From the NCBI GenBank assembly GCA_965199055.1, contig CBDAQR010000003.1:930001-994000 (forward strand): a stretch of DNA of 64,000 bases. The letters are read 5' to 3'. Positions 20,183 to 29,776 of the stretch are shown piece after piece. Source of the DNA: CBDAQR01 sp965199055 (lineage in GTDB: Bacteria; Pseudomonadota; Gammaproteobacteria; Pseudomonadales; Halieaceae). The stretch's first letter is position 1; each line of letters opens with the position of its first letter. The position numbers were made by a program, and so were the translations under genes. A model generated the notes under the pieces. That model saw only the letters and a program-made list of their open reading frames with translations, ran no database searches and had not been told where the DNA came from.

Positions 20183-20806
20183 ATGAAGCTCTATACCTAC
20201 GATATCGCGCCCAATGCCCGCCGCCTGCAGTTGTTTCTCGACTACAAAGGCATCGCGCTGGATACCCAACAAATCGATATCGGCCCGGCGCAGGAGCAAC
20301 ACAGTGAGGAATATGCCGCCATCAATCCACTGCGTACCATTCCTGCTCTGCTGCTGGACGATGGCACCCTGCTCACCGAGGTGATTGCACAGGTGAACTA
20401 TCTGGAATCACAGTATCCCGACAAGCCGCTGATGGGCACCACCGATGTCGAGAAGGCCGAGGTACTGCAGTGGGATCACCTGTTGATGATGCACGGCATG
20501 AGCTCGATCCGTGACATCTTCCGCAATAAGGTTGAGGGCTTTAAGGGCCGCGCCATGACCGGCGCCGCCCAGGTTGACCAGATTCCCGAGCTCATCGAAC
20601 GTGGGCGACTACTGCTGCACGCCTTCTGGCCGGTGATTGAGCAGCGCCTGGACGGCAGGCCCTGGCTGGCTGGCGACAACTTCAGCTATGCCGATATCGA
20701 TCTGGTGGTGATGGTCGAATTCTGCGGCTGGGTGAAGGAAGCGATTCCGGAGGACTGCCCGAACACCCTCGCGTGGCACGCGAGGGCGCTGGACGAGTTG
20801 GCTTAG
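20183..20806 (+). CDS. Glutathione S-transferase family protein
   Basis: 207-residue cytosolic GST: thioredoxin-like N-domain (KLYTYDIAPNARRLQLFL, cis-Pro in RTIPALLLDDG, substrate Glu/Ser region LLTEVIAQVNYLE) and all-helical C-domain with the N-capping box-like PWLAGDNFSYADIDLVV. The catalytic Ser/Cys position near residues 9-12 reads AP-N-A, so the precise chemistry is uncertain. AAGGAT precedes the ATG. Its stop overlaps the stop of the convergent beta-helix gene by a few bases. Confidence 0.92.
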   Translation: MKLYTYDIAPNARRLQLFLDYKGIALDTQQIDIGPAQEQHSEEYAAINPLRTIPALLLDDGTLLTEVIAQVNYLESQYPDKPLMGTTDVEKAEVLQWDHLLMMHGMSSIRDIFRNKVEGFKGRAMTGAAQVDQIPELIERGRLLLHAFWPVIEQRLDGRPWLAGDNFSYADIDLVVMVEFCGWVKEAIPEDCPNTLAWHARALDELA

Positions 20807-22362
20807 TTCTTAGCGGAGAGCATGTATTCTGCAACCGCGAGGCGGGTCTCCGGGTCCAGATAGTTCTGGGCCGGCATCTCAGGGTAGTCCGGACGCACCT
20901 TGGTGGGGTTGGCGATCCAGTCGGCGAGCCGCTGCGGGTCATCCATATACAGTGCCTGGATAATCTTCACCGGCGGTCCGATCATGCGGCCCTCGTAGGT
21001 ATGGCAGCCTGCACACACGCCCAGGTAAGCGATCTTGCCGCGCTCGCCCGGCTCGATCACACGTGGCGGCACCGGCGGTAACAGGTAGTTGGCGATGGTG
21101 TGGGTATTGGTGAACTCACACTCGGCCCAATCATTTACACCCGTGGTGACATAGCGGTGACGATTAATGATACAGCTGTCTTTGGTGGGACCAACGGCGA
21201 GGATATCGGGGTTACCCGTCTTCATCTCGGCCAGCATCAATGACTTAACCGAATCGATGGTCTCATAGCCATTGTTGTGCATGGTGTTGTTGAGAATCTT
21301 CACGCCGTCAGAGTTGGGGTCGGCGTCCGGGTCAACCGTGACGTTGGTGAGCTGAGACGCTGTCACGTGGTCCACCGAAAGAATGCCTATGGTCTTGTTG
21401 TTGGTGATGATATTGCCTTCCACCACCACATCATCAGCGGCCATGATCATCACACCCGTGCCGGCGGGAATACCGCCCACCGTTGAACCGGGTGCGCCGA
21501 AGTTAGGCGTATTGTTGTTAGAGATCCAGTTGTTGCGGATGATCACATCGTACGTGGTCTTAATCGGCAGACCGGGCGTGATAAAGGCCAGCACACCACC
21601 GGTGTTGTTGTAGACGAAGTTGGCCTCGACGATCGCGTGACGGCTGTTTTCGATCTCGATGCCCGCAACGCTGTCGAAGACTTCGTTGTAAGCGACGTGC
21701 ACGTTATCGCTCATGCCGACATAGATGGCGGCGTCTTCAATACCGGAGATGATGTTGTGCTCAACCACGCCGTTGGTGCCGAGCTGCGGGAAGATCCCGT
21801 ACACGCCGGTGTCGACGATGATGTTGTCACGAATCTCGTAGTTGTTACCGGCCTGGCTCATGATCGCATTACCCTTGTACTTGGTAATGATGAAGCCCTC
21901 GACCACGATATTGTTGCCAGAGAACAAAATGGCATCGTTGAGCTCGCCGCGGCCATGCAGCGTGGCACGCTCAGAGCCCTCGATGATACCGATCAGACGA
22001 ATGCCGTCTTTGTCGATATAAACTGTTTCCTCATAGGTACCTGGCATGACGTGAATCGTGGTGCCAGGTTCCGCGGCTTTAACCGCCTCCTGAATCGACT
22101 CGCCGTCCTTAACCGTCACCACGATATCGGTCATGGGCGGACCGGCCACAAACTTGCTGGCGCCCTTCTTCTCCAGAATCAGCTCCCGAACTTCGTCGCT
22201 GGGCGCACCATCGGCGCTGGCAGCGGTTTCAGAGCCCGTGTAGGACGCGCCTTCGCCAGTGCTGGTGATCACCGGAGCCGGGGCGGAATTGCGCCCCATC
22301 TGCATGCCGACGGCGAACGCCACGACGACCAGAATGACGGCCAGAACTTTACCCATATTCAT
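20803..22362 (-). CDS. Parallel beta-helix protein fused to cytochrome c
   Basis: 519 residues with an unusual architecture. An N-terminal membrane anchor (about 5-20) is followed by a right-handed parallel beta-helix (about 75-390) with repeated turns such as NNIVVEGFIITKYKGNAI, NYEIRDNIIVDTG, VEHNIISGIEDAAIYVGMSDNVHVAYN, similar to NosD/pectate-lyase-like helices. The C-terminus is a monoheme cytochrome (CAGCHTYEGR near 449, with a Met in YPEMPAQN as likely axial ligand). It is coupled by a 4-base overlap to the diheme peroxidase gene upstream. A function in periplasmic electron transfer to a bound substrate or polymer is inferred. Confidence 0.85.
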   Translation of the reverse strand: MNMGKVLAVILVVVAFAVGMQMGRNSAPAPVITSTGEGASYTGSETAASADGAPSDEVRELILEKKGASKFVAGPPMTDIVVTVKDGESIQEAVKAAEPGTTIHVMPGTYEETVYIDKDGIRLIGIIEGSERATLHGRGELNDAILFSGNNIVVEGFIITKYKGNAIMSQAGNNYEIRDNIIVDTGVYGIFPQLGTNGVVEHNIISGIEDAAIYVGMSDNVHVAYNEVFDSVAGIEIENSRHAIVEANFVYNNTGGVLAFITPGLPIKTTYDVIIRNNWISNNNTPNFGAPGSTVGGIPAGTGVMIMAADDVVVEGNIITNNKTIGILSVDHVTASQLTNVTVDPDADPNSDGVKILNNTMHNNGYETIDSVKSLMLAEMKTGNPDILAVGPTKDSCIINRHRYVTTGVNDWAECEFTNTHTIANYLLPPVPPRVIEPGERGKIAYLGVCAGCHTYEGRMIGPPVKIIQALYMDDPQRLADWIANPTKVRPDYPEMPAQNYLDPETRLAVAEYMLSAKN

Positions 22363-23573
22363 GAGGATTCTCCTTCTGTATCCCGCTCATTATTAGCAAC
22401 AGCTTCGCGGGTTTGTTGGTCATTCGACACGCCGATAACAGGCTCCATGCCTGAAGGCACACGCGTCGGAATTTGGGGTGTAAAACTTTCGTCGGTCAGG
22501 GTGCGCAGAAAGTCTACCACGCGGTCCATCTCGTAATCGGTGAGCTTGGGCTCCCAGATGTGCCAGTGAATATGCAGGTCCATACCGTCTGGCACGGCGT
22601 GGCCTCGGCCATCGCTGTAGAATTTGACCGCTTCGCGCATCGTCTCGAAGCGCCCCGAATGCATGTAGGGAGCGGTCTTTTCAATATTGCGCAGGGTAGG
22701 CACCTTGAAGCCACCCTTCATCTTGGCTGAGCCAAACACATGCTCCGCGCCCACATCAAACGGATGACCTTCTGGTTCGGGTGTACCGATCACAGCCACT
22801 TGCTGGTTGGTAAAGAGCGGCGGTGTGTGACACTCAGCGCAGCGCGCCACGAACGAACGGAACACATTCATGCCTTCAATTTCGTTCTGGTTCAACGCGT
22901 CGTGATAACCGTGGGCATAACGGTCATAGCGACTGTTCAGCGAAATCAAGCTAGTCTGAAACGCAGCCAGTGCACGATATATCTGCCCGGGAGAAATCTC
23001 ATCCAGTTCGCCGTCAGGATACGCCTGCCGAAACAGGCGGCGATACTCTTCACTGTCATTTAGGCTCTTGAGTAGCTGCGGCTCAGTATTCGCCATTTCC
23101 TCCGGTGAAAAGAGCGGGCCTTTCGCCTGCTCTTCGAGTGAGCCAGAGCGCGCATCCCAGAACAGGCGATCTAAAAACGCGACATTCCACAGCGTGGGGG
23201 CTGAACGCGCCACCTCATGACCTGCGACGCCGACCGAACGCGCGCGACCATCGGTAAAAGCCAGCTCGGGGTCGTGACAGCTGGCGCAGGACTGCGAACC
23301 ATCGCCCGAGAGAATGGGATCGAAAAAGAGGTAGCGACCAAGATCGATCTCCTCCGGCCGGAATCCGTCGCGGTGGGCCGGCAGTGAGGTTTTGGTGCCA
23401 CCCACGCCTCGATCCTGCAGCGAATCGTAGAACTGGTACATATTGCGCAGTTCACACACACCGGCTTCGGTTTTCTCGAAGCTGGGTGGGCAACGATCGC
23501 TTAACGCGATATCGCCGGCCCAGGCGTTAAAGGCCAGGCTAGCAGCGATCGATAGGGCTAGTTGACGGATCAT
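22359..23573 (-). CDS. Diheme cytochrome c peroxidase / MauG family
   Basis: 404 residues with signal peptide (1-19) and two heme sites, CASCH (96-100) and CAECH (245-249), plus WxxR-like core regions (LFWDARSGSLEEQ) and the typical YMHSGRF. Members either reduce peroxide with cytochrome electrons or, like MauG, oxidatively modify partner proteins. In this operon it lies between a diheme c4-like donor and a beta-helix cytochrome. That order suggests electrons or oxidising equivalents pass between them (inference). Overlaps both neighbours by 4 bases. Confidence 0.92.
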   Translation of the reverse strand: MIRQLALSIAASLAFNAWAGDIALSDRCPPSFEKTEAGVCELRNMYQFYDSLQDRGVGGTKTSLPAHRDGFRPEEIDLGRYLFFDPILSGDGSQSCASCHDPELAFTDGRARSVGVAGHEVARSAPTLWNVAFLDRLFWDARSGSLEEQAKGPLFSPEEMANTEPQLLKSLNDSEEYRRLFRQAYPDGELDEISPGQIYRALAAFQTSLISLNSRYDRYAHGYHDALNQNEIEGMNVFRSFVARCAECHTPPLFTNQQVAVIGTPEPEGHPFDVGAEHVFGSAKMKGGFKVPTLRNIEKTAPYMHSGRFETMREAVKFYSDGRGHAVPDGMDLHIHWHIWEPKLTDYEMDRVVDFLRTLTDESFTPQIPTRVPSGMEPVIGVSNDQQTREAVANNERDTEGESS

Positions 23574-24199
23574 TGCGTCTGAATGAACCCTATAACGTCG
23601 GCCAGGTCTTTGTCGGTCGCCAGCATGGTCGACATCAGCTGCATTTGTTTGCCGAAGCGATCATCGGGATGTGAGCCACGAACGCCGTTAGCGAAGTTCT
23701 TGTACTGACGCTCGAGATAGGCGGCATCCAGACCGGCCAGGCGCGGCGAATTCAAAGCAGCATTGCCCTCAGCATTGGCACCGTGACAAGCACCGCAGGC
23801 CGCGTTGTACTGGTTTTCTCCATTGCGCACGTCATGCTCATAGGGCGAACCCTTGGAGGCCGGCAAGGTGGCTATGTAAGCAGCAACATTAGCCACGGCT
23901 GTATCATCCTGCAGTACCGATGCCATGCCACGCATCTGCATGCCTAAGGTGTCTTTCGGGTCGCTGCCGCGCTTGCCGCTACGAAAATTGGCGATTTGAC
24001 GGGCTACATATGACTCCATCTGTCCGCCCAGCGCCGGTGAATTGAGTGCCTGGTTGCCCTCGCCGTTGACACCATGACAGGCAATACAGCTGCTGTAGGC
24101 CGCTTTTCCTGCCGCCGCATCACCCGCCGCCGCGGCCGCGCTGCCCATCGCAGCCAGCACAATTGCCAATCCAAGCTTTATAATTTGCATCATTTTCAT
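23570..24199 (-). CDS. Diheme cytochrome c4-like protein
   Basis: 209-residue periplasmic protein built from two homologous monoheme domains: CIACH at 38-42 and CGACH at 135-139, each followed by GvnGEGNqALNSPaLgGQ-type sequence, so the halves are an internal duplication. Signal peptide ends at AAAAA near 25. Cytochromes c4 shuttle electrons to cbb3 oxidases or peroxidases. It is the first gene of the c4-peroxidase-beta-helix operon. Confidence 0.93.
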   Translation of the reverse strand: MKMMQIIKLGLAIVLAAMGSAAAAAGDAAAGKAAYSSCIACHGVNGEGNQALNSPALGGQMESYVARQIANFRSGKRGSDPKDTLGMQMRGMASVLQDDTAVANVAAYIATLPASKGSPYEHDVRNGENQYNAACGACHGANAEGNAALNSPRLAGLDAAYLERQYKNFANGVRGSHPDDRFGKQMQLMSTMLATDKDLADVIGFIQTQ

Positions 24200-24319
24200 G
24201 GGTTCTCGCCTTTTTGTGTGGGCATTATCGTTATTTTGCGCGCCATTTCTGCCGAATTTTAAAAATCCGTCAGCATTTCTACCCAGTGTAGACCCTGCAC
24301 CCTCGGAGGGTCGGTTTAA

Positions 24320-25369
24320 TTATGCAGACTGCTTGCGGAACTGGGTGGGCGTAACGCCGTGGGCCTCTTTGAAGGCCTTATTAAAGGAAGAGAGAGAACG
24401 GAAGCCGGCGTCCATGGCGATGGTGAGTACCTGCAGGCCAGATTCATCGGGATCGCGAAGGCGTCGAGCGGTCTCGGCAATGCGGTAGCTATTGAGAAAG
24501 TCGCTGAAATTGCGGTAACCGAGCCCGGCGTTGATCGCCTGGCGCAATCGATACTGGGGCACATCCAATTGTTGAGCTAACTGCCCGATGGTGAGCCCCA
24601 TCTCGCGCCAGGCAGTCTCGTCCACCATGTGTGCCTGCACGGTTGCGACCAGCCCCTGATCGAACTCGCTGGCCACGGTCACCTCAGGTTGATCTCCTTG
24701 GGAATCGGCCAACGCCGTCGGCGCGATCGTGGCGTTCACACGCTCAAACACCACGCCGCCGCGATAACCCAACAGAACCAGATTGATACCAAACAGCAAG
24801 AAAGCAGCAGGTACATACTCCCACTCTTTCAGCCAGGCTTGCCCCGGAAACAGCACCTCGCGAGAGAAGATCAGCAGGAACACGCCAGCCCCATTAATGC
24901 CGACAAAGCCAAGACGCAACCGACGCCGGGTTTCGACCAGATCAATGGACCAATGCTGCGCCACCACCCAGAACACCAAGCCCATCAAAATAAATTCCAG
25001 CACCTGTGGCGCAGTAAAAAAGAGCCACTGCACCCAAAGGGATTGGCCCAACAAACTGCCCAACATCGGGAAGAACACGGTAATAGCGACCAAGCCACCC
25101 TGCCAGGGCCGCAGCTCAAAATGGTCATCGAATATGGAAGCAGACAACAGCCAGAACAACCCCGGAATGGCTGTGGCCCAGGGCACAATCCAGGCCTGCA
25201 AACTCGTTTGCGCCAGCAAAGGCGACAACAGATAGCAGGCGTTCGCCAGCATCAACAGGCCGAACAGTTTCTCTCCAATGCCTCGGCTGTCCAGCCGCGC
25301 TAAGAGGGCGAGACTCAACAACACCTGCGACAAGCCAAATACGACCGCTACGATCGTCACCAGACTCAT
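24320..25369 (-). CDS. Membrane-embedded AraC family regulator
   Basis: 349 residues. The first about 210 residues hold six or seven hydrophobic helices (LVTIVAVVFGLSQVLLSLALL, LFGLLMLANACYLLSPLLA and others); the C-terminal 100 residues are a double-HTH AraC domain (LAQQLDVPQYRLRQAINAGLGYRNFSDFLNSYRI ... SFNKAFKEAHGVTPTQFRK). This architecture is a one-component membrane sensor. It is the last gene of the Lol-like operon (its ATG overlaps the stop of the barrel gene by one base) and may sense the exported molecule. Confidence 0.9.
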   Translation of the reverse strand: MSLVTIVAVVFGLSQVLLSLALLARLDSRGIGEKLFGLLMLANACYLLSPLLAQTSLQAWIVPWATAIPGLFWLLSASIFDDHFELRPWQGGLVAITVFFPMLGSLLGQSLWVQWLFFTAPQVLEFILMGLVFWVVAQHWSIDLVETRRRLRLGFVGINGAGVFLLIFSREVLFPGQAWLKEWEYVPAAFLLFGINLVLLGYRGGVVFERVNATIAPTALADSQGDQPEVTVASEFDQGLVATVQAHMVDETAWREMGLTIGQLAQQLDVPQYRLRQAINAGLGYRNFSDFLNSYRIAETARRLRDPDESGLQVLTIAMDAGFRSLSSFNKAFKEAHGVTPTQFRKQSA

Positions 25370-26619
25370 CAGAAATACCAGGCCAACTGCGCGAAGACAG
25401 ATGCGCCGTAGCTCACTTCAAAGTCCTCGATGCCGCTGTCAAAACCGCCAAACTCGGTATCCGAAGACCCAACGGGCAGATACAGGGAACCCAATATTTG
25501 CCAGTCCTGCGCCACATCGTACTGACCCACTAATTGAAAGAGTGCCGAGTTATCATAGAGGTTGTAAAAAACATTGGGGGTGACCTGGAGCAGTGGCGTC
25601 ACCTCGACCAGTACCGAGGCGGCGAGATAGTTGCGTGCCAGCGTGTACAGCTCTCCGCGCGCAAGGCGGACAAATAAATCCTCGTTCTCCTGAATCGATG
25701 CCGGCGCATAGTCCTCATCGTCCTCACCAAATCCGTTGTAGTAGTACTCCACCACACCACTCATGTTGCGGCCCCAACCTAGCCAGGAATATGACCAACT
25801 GGCCACCGCGCTCCAGACAGTATCGTTGTCTGTATCGGTCAGCGTGAGATCTGCCCTTAACACCGCACCCCCCCAGGGCGTGCTGCCGCCGAGACCCAGC
25901 AGCAAATCATCATAATGCTCGGACACCAGAATGTCGTATTCCTGCTCGCCAAGAAAGCCGTGGTATTTAAGCGCGAAAGAGTTAACCTCTCGATCCAGGT
26001 TTTTGTCATCGTCGCGCCGCACAATCCAAACCGCCTGCCAATCATCCCCATTGTCCAGCAGGTATTGTCCGTAGACCATGTCGTCTCCAGCCTTGTACTC
26101 GGTGTCCACCGCGGCAGGATCGAAGGGATTAAACACATCCATGGGCGTATAGATGAGTCCGTTACCCCAGCTCACGGCCTGGCGGCCGGCCCGCACGACC
26201 CATTTGTTCGCTCGCCATTCGCCGTGCAAGCGATCTAAACGTTGTATCACCACATTATCGCTGTTGTCAGTGATCTCATGGGTTAGATCGAGCGCGCGCC
26301 GATCGTCGTTCTGCACCACGTCGTTGGGGCCGGAAAGATTGGGCAACAGATCCGCCAGCTCCAGACTGTCGCCACTTTGCACGATCAACTGGTAGTCGGC
26401 CGTTGCAGACCAGTGGCTGCCACGATGGACAAAATTCAGACGCGCATCTGCGCCCTGATCAAAGGCAGGATCATCAACAACCGTGGTGAACAAACTGTCA
26501 TCCGGGTACCAGGTGCTGTTGAGCCTGGCCTTCAGATGCCCTTTATCTAACCATTCTGTTGCCGTGAGCGGGCTCGATAGCCCAGCCAGCAACAACAAAC
26601 CGACGAGCCGACGCATCAA
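25369..26619 (-). CDS. Outer-membrane beta-barrel protein (DUF1302-like/alginate-export-like)
   Basis: 416-residue exported protein with signal peptide (1-20, ends LTATEW), alternating amphipathic strands and a terminal aromatic residue (AQLAWYF), the hallmark of an outer-membrane barrel. The segment GRQAVSWGNGLIYTPMDVFNPFDP is typical of DUF1302-like and related porin families. Placed between the ABC ATPase gene (4-base overlap) and the AraC sensor, it may serve as the outer-membrane exit of the Lol-like transporter. This role is inferred from operon position. Confidence 0.82.
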   Translation of the reverse strand: MMRRLVGLLLLAGLSSPLTATEWLDKGHLKARLNSTWYPDDSLFTTVVDDPAFDQGADARLNFVHRGSHWSATADYQLIVQSGDSLELADLLPNLSGPNDVVQNDDRRALDLTHEITDNSDNVVIQRLDRLHGEWRANKWVVRAGRQAVSWGNGLIYTPMDVFNPFDPAAVDTEYKAGDDMVYGQYLLDNGDDWQAVWIVRRDDDKNLDREVNSFALKYHGFLGEQEYDILVSEHYDDLLLGLGGSTPWGGAVLRADLTLTDTDNDTVWSAVASWSYSWLGWGRNMSGVVEYYYNGFGEDDEDYAPASIQENEDLFVRLARGELYTLARNYLAASVLVEVTPLLQVTPNVFYNLYDNSALFQLVGQYDVAQDWQILGSLYLPVGSSDTEFGGFDSGIEDFEVSYGASVFAQLAWYF

Positions 26620-27305
26620 CCCGACTGAGACTCGTCGCTCACGATCTTGCCGTCGCGCATACGCACCAGCCGGCGCGCATAGGTCATAACGCTCTCGTCG
26701 TGAGTCGCGATGACAAACGTCACCTGCTTCTCCCGGTTCAGGCGCGTAAACAAATCCATCAGCTGTGTCGCGGAGTGGCTATCCAGGTTCGCAGTCGGCT
26801 CATCGGCCAGAATCAGTGTTGGATTCGACACGATGGCCCGGGCCACCGCAACACGCTGCTGTTGCCCACCCGAGAGCTGCGCCGGCAGCCGATCTTCCAT
26901 GCCGGCAAGACCTACCTCTTCGAGTATTTCTCGAGAGCGAAGATGACGTTCAGACGCCGCCACGCCCTGCACTTGCATAACAAACTCGACATTCTCCTGC
27001 GCCGTTAACACGGGCACCAGGTTATAGGCCTGAAAGACAAACCCCAAATGATGCAAGCGCAGGTCCGCCAAGTCTGCTTTGGATAATTGATCGATACGCG
27101 CATCACCAAGATAAACCTCACCACTATCTGGCGTGTCTAAACCACCGATCGCGTTCAGCAGCGTCGTCTTCCCGGAGCCGGAGGGGCCAGACAGGCAGGC
27201 GAACTCACCTCGCGCGATTTCCAGTGATACGTGGTCCAGACCAGTAATGATGTCCTCGCCTTGCCGGAACGTTTTGCAGACATCTTTGCAGCGAACCGAT
27301 GACAT
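26616..27305 (-). CDS. ABC transporter ATP-binding protein (LolD/MacB type)
   Basis: 229 residues. Walker A GPSGSGKTT near 40, signature LSGGQQQRVAVARAI near 140, Walker B LILADEPTANLDS and the switch His in VIATHDESV. It is closest to the LolD/MacB class that works with FtsX-type mechanotransmission permeases. The two permease genes directly upstream are the partners. A 10-base gap separates it from the second permease and it overlaps the barrel gene by 4 bases. Confidence 0.95.
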   Translation of the reverse strand: MSSVRCKDVCKTFRQGEDIITGLDHVSLEIARGEFACLSGPSGSGKTTLLNAIGGLDTPDSGEVYLGDARIDQLSKADLADLRLHHLGFVFQAYNLVPVLTAQENVEFVMQVQGVAASERHLRSREILEEVGLAGMEDRLPAQLSGGQQQRVAVARAIVSNPTLILADEPTANLDSHSATQLMDLFTRLNREKQVTFVIATHDESVMTYARRLVRMRDGKIVSDESQSG

Positions 27306-27315
27306 TTTCTACTCC

Positions 27316-28545
27316 TTAGTTCTTTCCCAGCGCCTTAATCGGATCAAAGCGCGAGGCCCGCCAGGCCGGCAGCAGGCTCGCCAGCAATCCGAGCACGATC
27401 ACCAACAGCGACACCCACAGCATGTCCGTCAACAGCAGCGCAGGATATAGCGTCGTGCCCATACCGACCATCTCCATGCCTTCGGCATAACCGGAAATGT
27501 CGATACCACTCTCGAGCGGGCGAATCGTAAGCCACGCCAGGGCATTGCCGATCACCAGGCCCAAGGCCAGTAACATGAACGCTTCCAATAGCACCTGGAC
27601 CAGAATCAGTATGGGGCGCATGCCCAGCGCCTGCATCAATCCAAACTCGCGCACCCGCTCAAACACCGCCATAGCGATCGTATTAACCAGCCCAAAAGAC
27701 AACACCGCGAAGATCACAACAATCACCACTAACATCATGCCGTCTTGCATCTCCAGCATGCTGAGCAATAAAGGATCGAGTACCTGCCAGCTCTCCAACT
27801 GCTCGGTGGGGCCCACGGCTGCGGCGAGCTGGGGCAACCAGGGCGACAGGTCTCGGTAATCTGCGCCGAGCACGCTGATCTCAGACACCTGCCCCTCCAC
27901 GTTCAACATTGCCTGCAGCGTTGCGAGCCCGCCGTAGGCTAAGCTCGATTCCTCCGACTCCAGCTCTGCCTTGTAAATACCCACCACACGAAAACCGCGA
28001 TCAGCCACGTTATTGCCCGGGTCCTGTGACATCACCACCACGCGCTTGCCGAGTCGCGTCTCCAGTTCTTCGACCAGCTTCGCACCCAGCACGAGGCCAC
28101 GGTCATCGGCGCTTTCCAGGCCTCGGCCTTCAATAATCTCACCCGGCAAAAACCCCAGGGCATCCTCGGTCGCAGGGTCAGCGCCAATCAGCGTCACGCC
28201 GCGACTGTCTCGCTCGCTGGAGATCACCGCCGGTACGCGCAGTCGTTGGCTCCAGCCAACGATTGATTCCTGCTCCAGCGCGCGACGCAACTTGTCGTCG
28301 GGAGACGCAATGGAATTGACGATGCTTGGATCGTCCAGATAGTTCTGGTGGTGAATCTGGGCATGCCCCGGCAATAAGCGAATGCCACTGTTGACCATTT
28401 CATTGATCATGCCGCGCATCATCGCGTTGATAAAAATCATGGCCCAAACGCCGATGACAATGGCCAGCAACATAATCACTGTGCGCCGATAATTGCGCCA
28501 CAAGTTGCGCCATGCCAGCTGTGTCATTGCGAAAACGCGAGCCAT
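27316..28545 (-). CDS. FtsX/LolE-type ABC transporter permease
   Basis: 409-residue permease with one N-terminal TM (TVIMLLAIVIGVWAMIFINAMMRG), a periplasmic MacB-PCD-like domain of about 230 residues and three C-terminal TMs (MLVVIVVIFAVLSFGLVNTIAMAVFERVREFG...). This is the LolC/E topology. It ends 10 bases before the ATPase and starts 1 base after the first permease, and the two are similar in length and layout, consistent with a heterodimer. Confidence 0.93.
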   Translation of the reverse strand: MARVFAMTQLAWRNLWRNYRRTVIMLLAIVIGVWAMIFINAMMRGMINEMVNSGIRLLPGHAQIHHQNYLDDPSIVNSIASPDDKLRRALEQESIVGWSQRLRVPAVISSERDSRGVTLIGADPATEDALGFLPGEIIEGRGLESADDRGLVLGAKLVEELETRLGKRVVVMSQDPGNNVADRGFRVVGIYKAELESEESSLAYGGLATLQAMLNVEGQVSEISVLGADYRDLSPWLPQLAAAVGPTEQLESWQVLDPLLLSMLEMQDGMMLVVIVVIFAVLSFGLVNTIAMAVFERVREFGLMQALGMRPILILVQVLLEAFMLLALGLVIGNALAWLTIRPLESGIDISGYAEGMEMVGMGTTLYPALLLTDMLWVSLLVIVLGLLASLLPAWRASRFDPIKALGKN

Positions 28546-28546
28546 G

Positions 28547-29776
28547 TCACACCGCCCTCATTGCCGGCACCGGCTCCAGCCGTTGCAAGCGCAGCGCAGG
28601 GTATACCGCCGCCAACATGGTGCCCACAAACACCGTAAGTGGACCCCAGAACAGTGACAGAAATGATATCTGCGGATAAATCACTGGCGACATGTTGAAA
28701 CGCTGCGCCGCCTCCTCCATACCCGGAAGGGTCACACCATTCAGCAAGAAGTAACCGGACAACAGCGCGCCAAGCGCGACGCCCAGCGCCAAACCCAGCA
28801 CTGCCATCAAAAAGGTCTCACGCACAACAACCCCGCCCAAATGCCCAGGGCGAATACCCAGGGCCAGCAAAGTCCCAAACTCCCGAGTGCGCTCCATCAC
28901 CGACATTAACTGCGTGTTCAGCACACTAAAGGCAACGAGCACGATAAGAATGGCGTAGATGATCCAGGCACTGGTCATGTCGGCGCGAATGGCCTGACGC
29001 AAACCCGGTTCCAGGGTGTCCCAATCGAGCACCACCAATTCCTCGTTGGCATCGAGTGCGTCGCGCACCCGCGGCAGATACTGCGGCACCTGGCCCAACT
29101 CCGGGGCCTCAATCACTATGCGATGCCCCTGCCCTTCCATGCCAAATACCGTATCGAAATAACCCAGCGGCATTTGCACCACAGAGCGATCGACCGCGGT
29201 AAAACCCGAGTGCAAAATACCTGTTACTTTGACTACGCCAGCGGCGAAGGATCCGTCACGCGCGCTGCCCAAGAAAGTAATCTCGTCGCCCAGCCCCACC
29301 TTCAGATTGCGCGCCAGCACACTGCCGACGATAACTTCTTCTGCGTCATCGCCACTAAACCAACGGCCCTCCCCCAGCAGACCCGGCAAAGTCGACACCA
29401 GCGGCTCAAACTGCGATTGCACACCCAGCACTTGCACACCGAAAGAACGCTCTTCGCTGGATGCCAGCGCAAACCCCTCGGCGCGCGCTGCGATGGCCGA
29501 AAGCCCGGTAGACTCGCGCAGCGCCTGGGCACGCTTCGCAATGTCGGGAATACTGCGACGCATCTTGGGGTTGTCCTGGTAACCGGTGTGCTGCACCTGC
29601 AGGTGCCCGGTGAAGGTACGCAGCGTGTTCTCGATCATCATGTCGTAGCTGCCCAGCTGCACAGCGATCAGGAACACCAGGAAAATGTTGGAAAACACCA
29701 TCGCACCGACGGTCAGCCAGGTGCGCCGACGGTTGCGCCAGATATTACGCCAGGCCAAAGCCCAACTGGCATTCAC
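28547..29776 (-). CDS. FtsX/LolC-type ABC transporter permease
   Basis: 409 residues with the same fold as its neighbour: N-terminal TM (TVGAMVFSNIFLVFLIAV), large periplasmic domain, three C-terminal TMs starting at IIYAILIVLVAFSVLNTQLMSVMERTREFG. The coupling-helix sequence MERTREFGTLLALG is typical of LolC/E and MacB permeases. Its start overlaps the stop of the LolA-like gene by 4 bases. The pair should extract a lipid or lipidated substrate from the inner membrane and hand it to the LolA-like carrier. Confidence 0.93.
   Translation of the reverse strand: MNASWALAWRNIWRNRRRTWLTVGAMVFSNIFLVFLIAVQLGSYDMMIENTLRTFTGHLQVQHTGYQDNPKMRRSIPDIAKRAQALRESTGLSAIAARAEGFALASSEERSFGVQVLGVQSQFEPLVSTLPGLLGEGRWFSGDDAEEVIVGSVLARNLKVGLGDEITFLGSARDGSFAAGVVKVTGILHSGFTAVDRSVVQMPLGYFDTVFGMEGQGHRIVIEAPELGQVPQYLPRVRDALDANEELVVLDWDTLEPGLRQAIRADMTSAWIIYAILIVLVAFSVLNTQLMSVMERTREFGTLLALGIRPGHLGGVVVRETFLMAVLGLALGVALGALLSGYFLLNGVTLPGMEEAAQRFNMSPVIYPQISFLSLFWGPLTVFVGTMLAAVYPALRLQRLEPVPAMRAV

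Noticed and set aside
21637..22536. Open frame antisense to the beta-helix gene
   Set aside because: Shadow of a repetitive coding sequence; the real gene has a signal anchor, helix repeats and a heme motif.
24285..24310. Possible terminator between the AraC gene and the cytochrome operon
   Set aside because: The ACCCT/AGGGT stem is short and lacks a T tract, so it was not listed.
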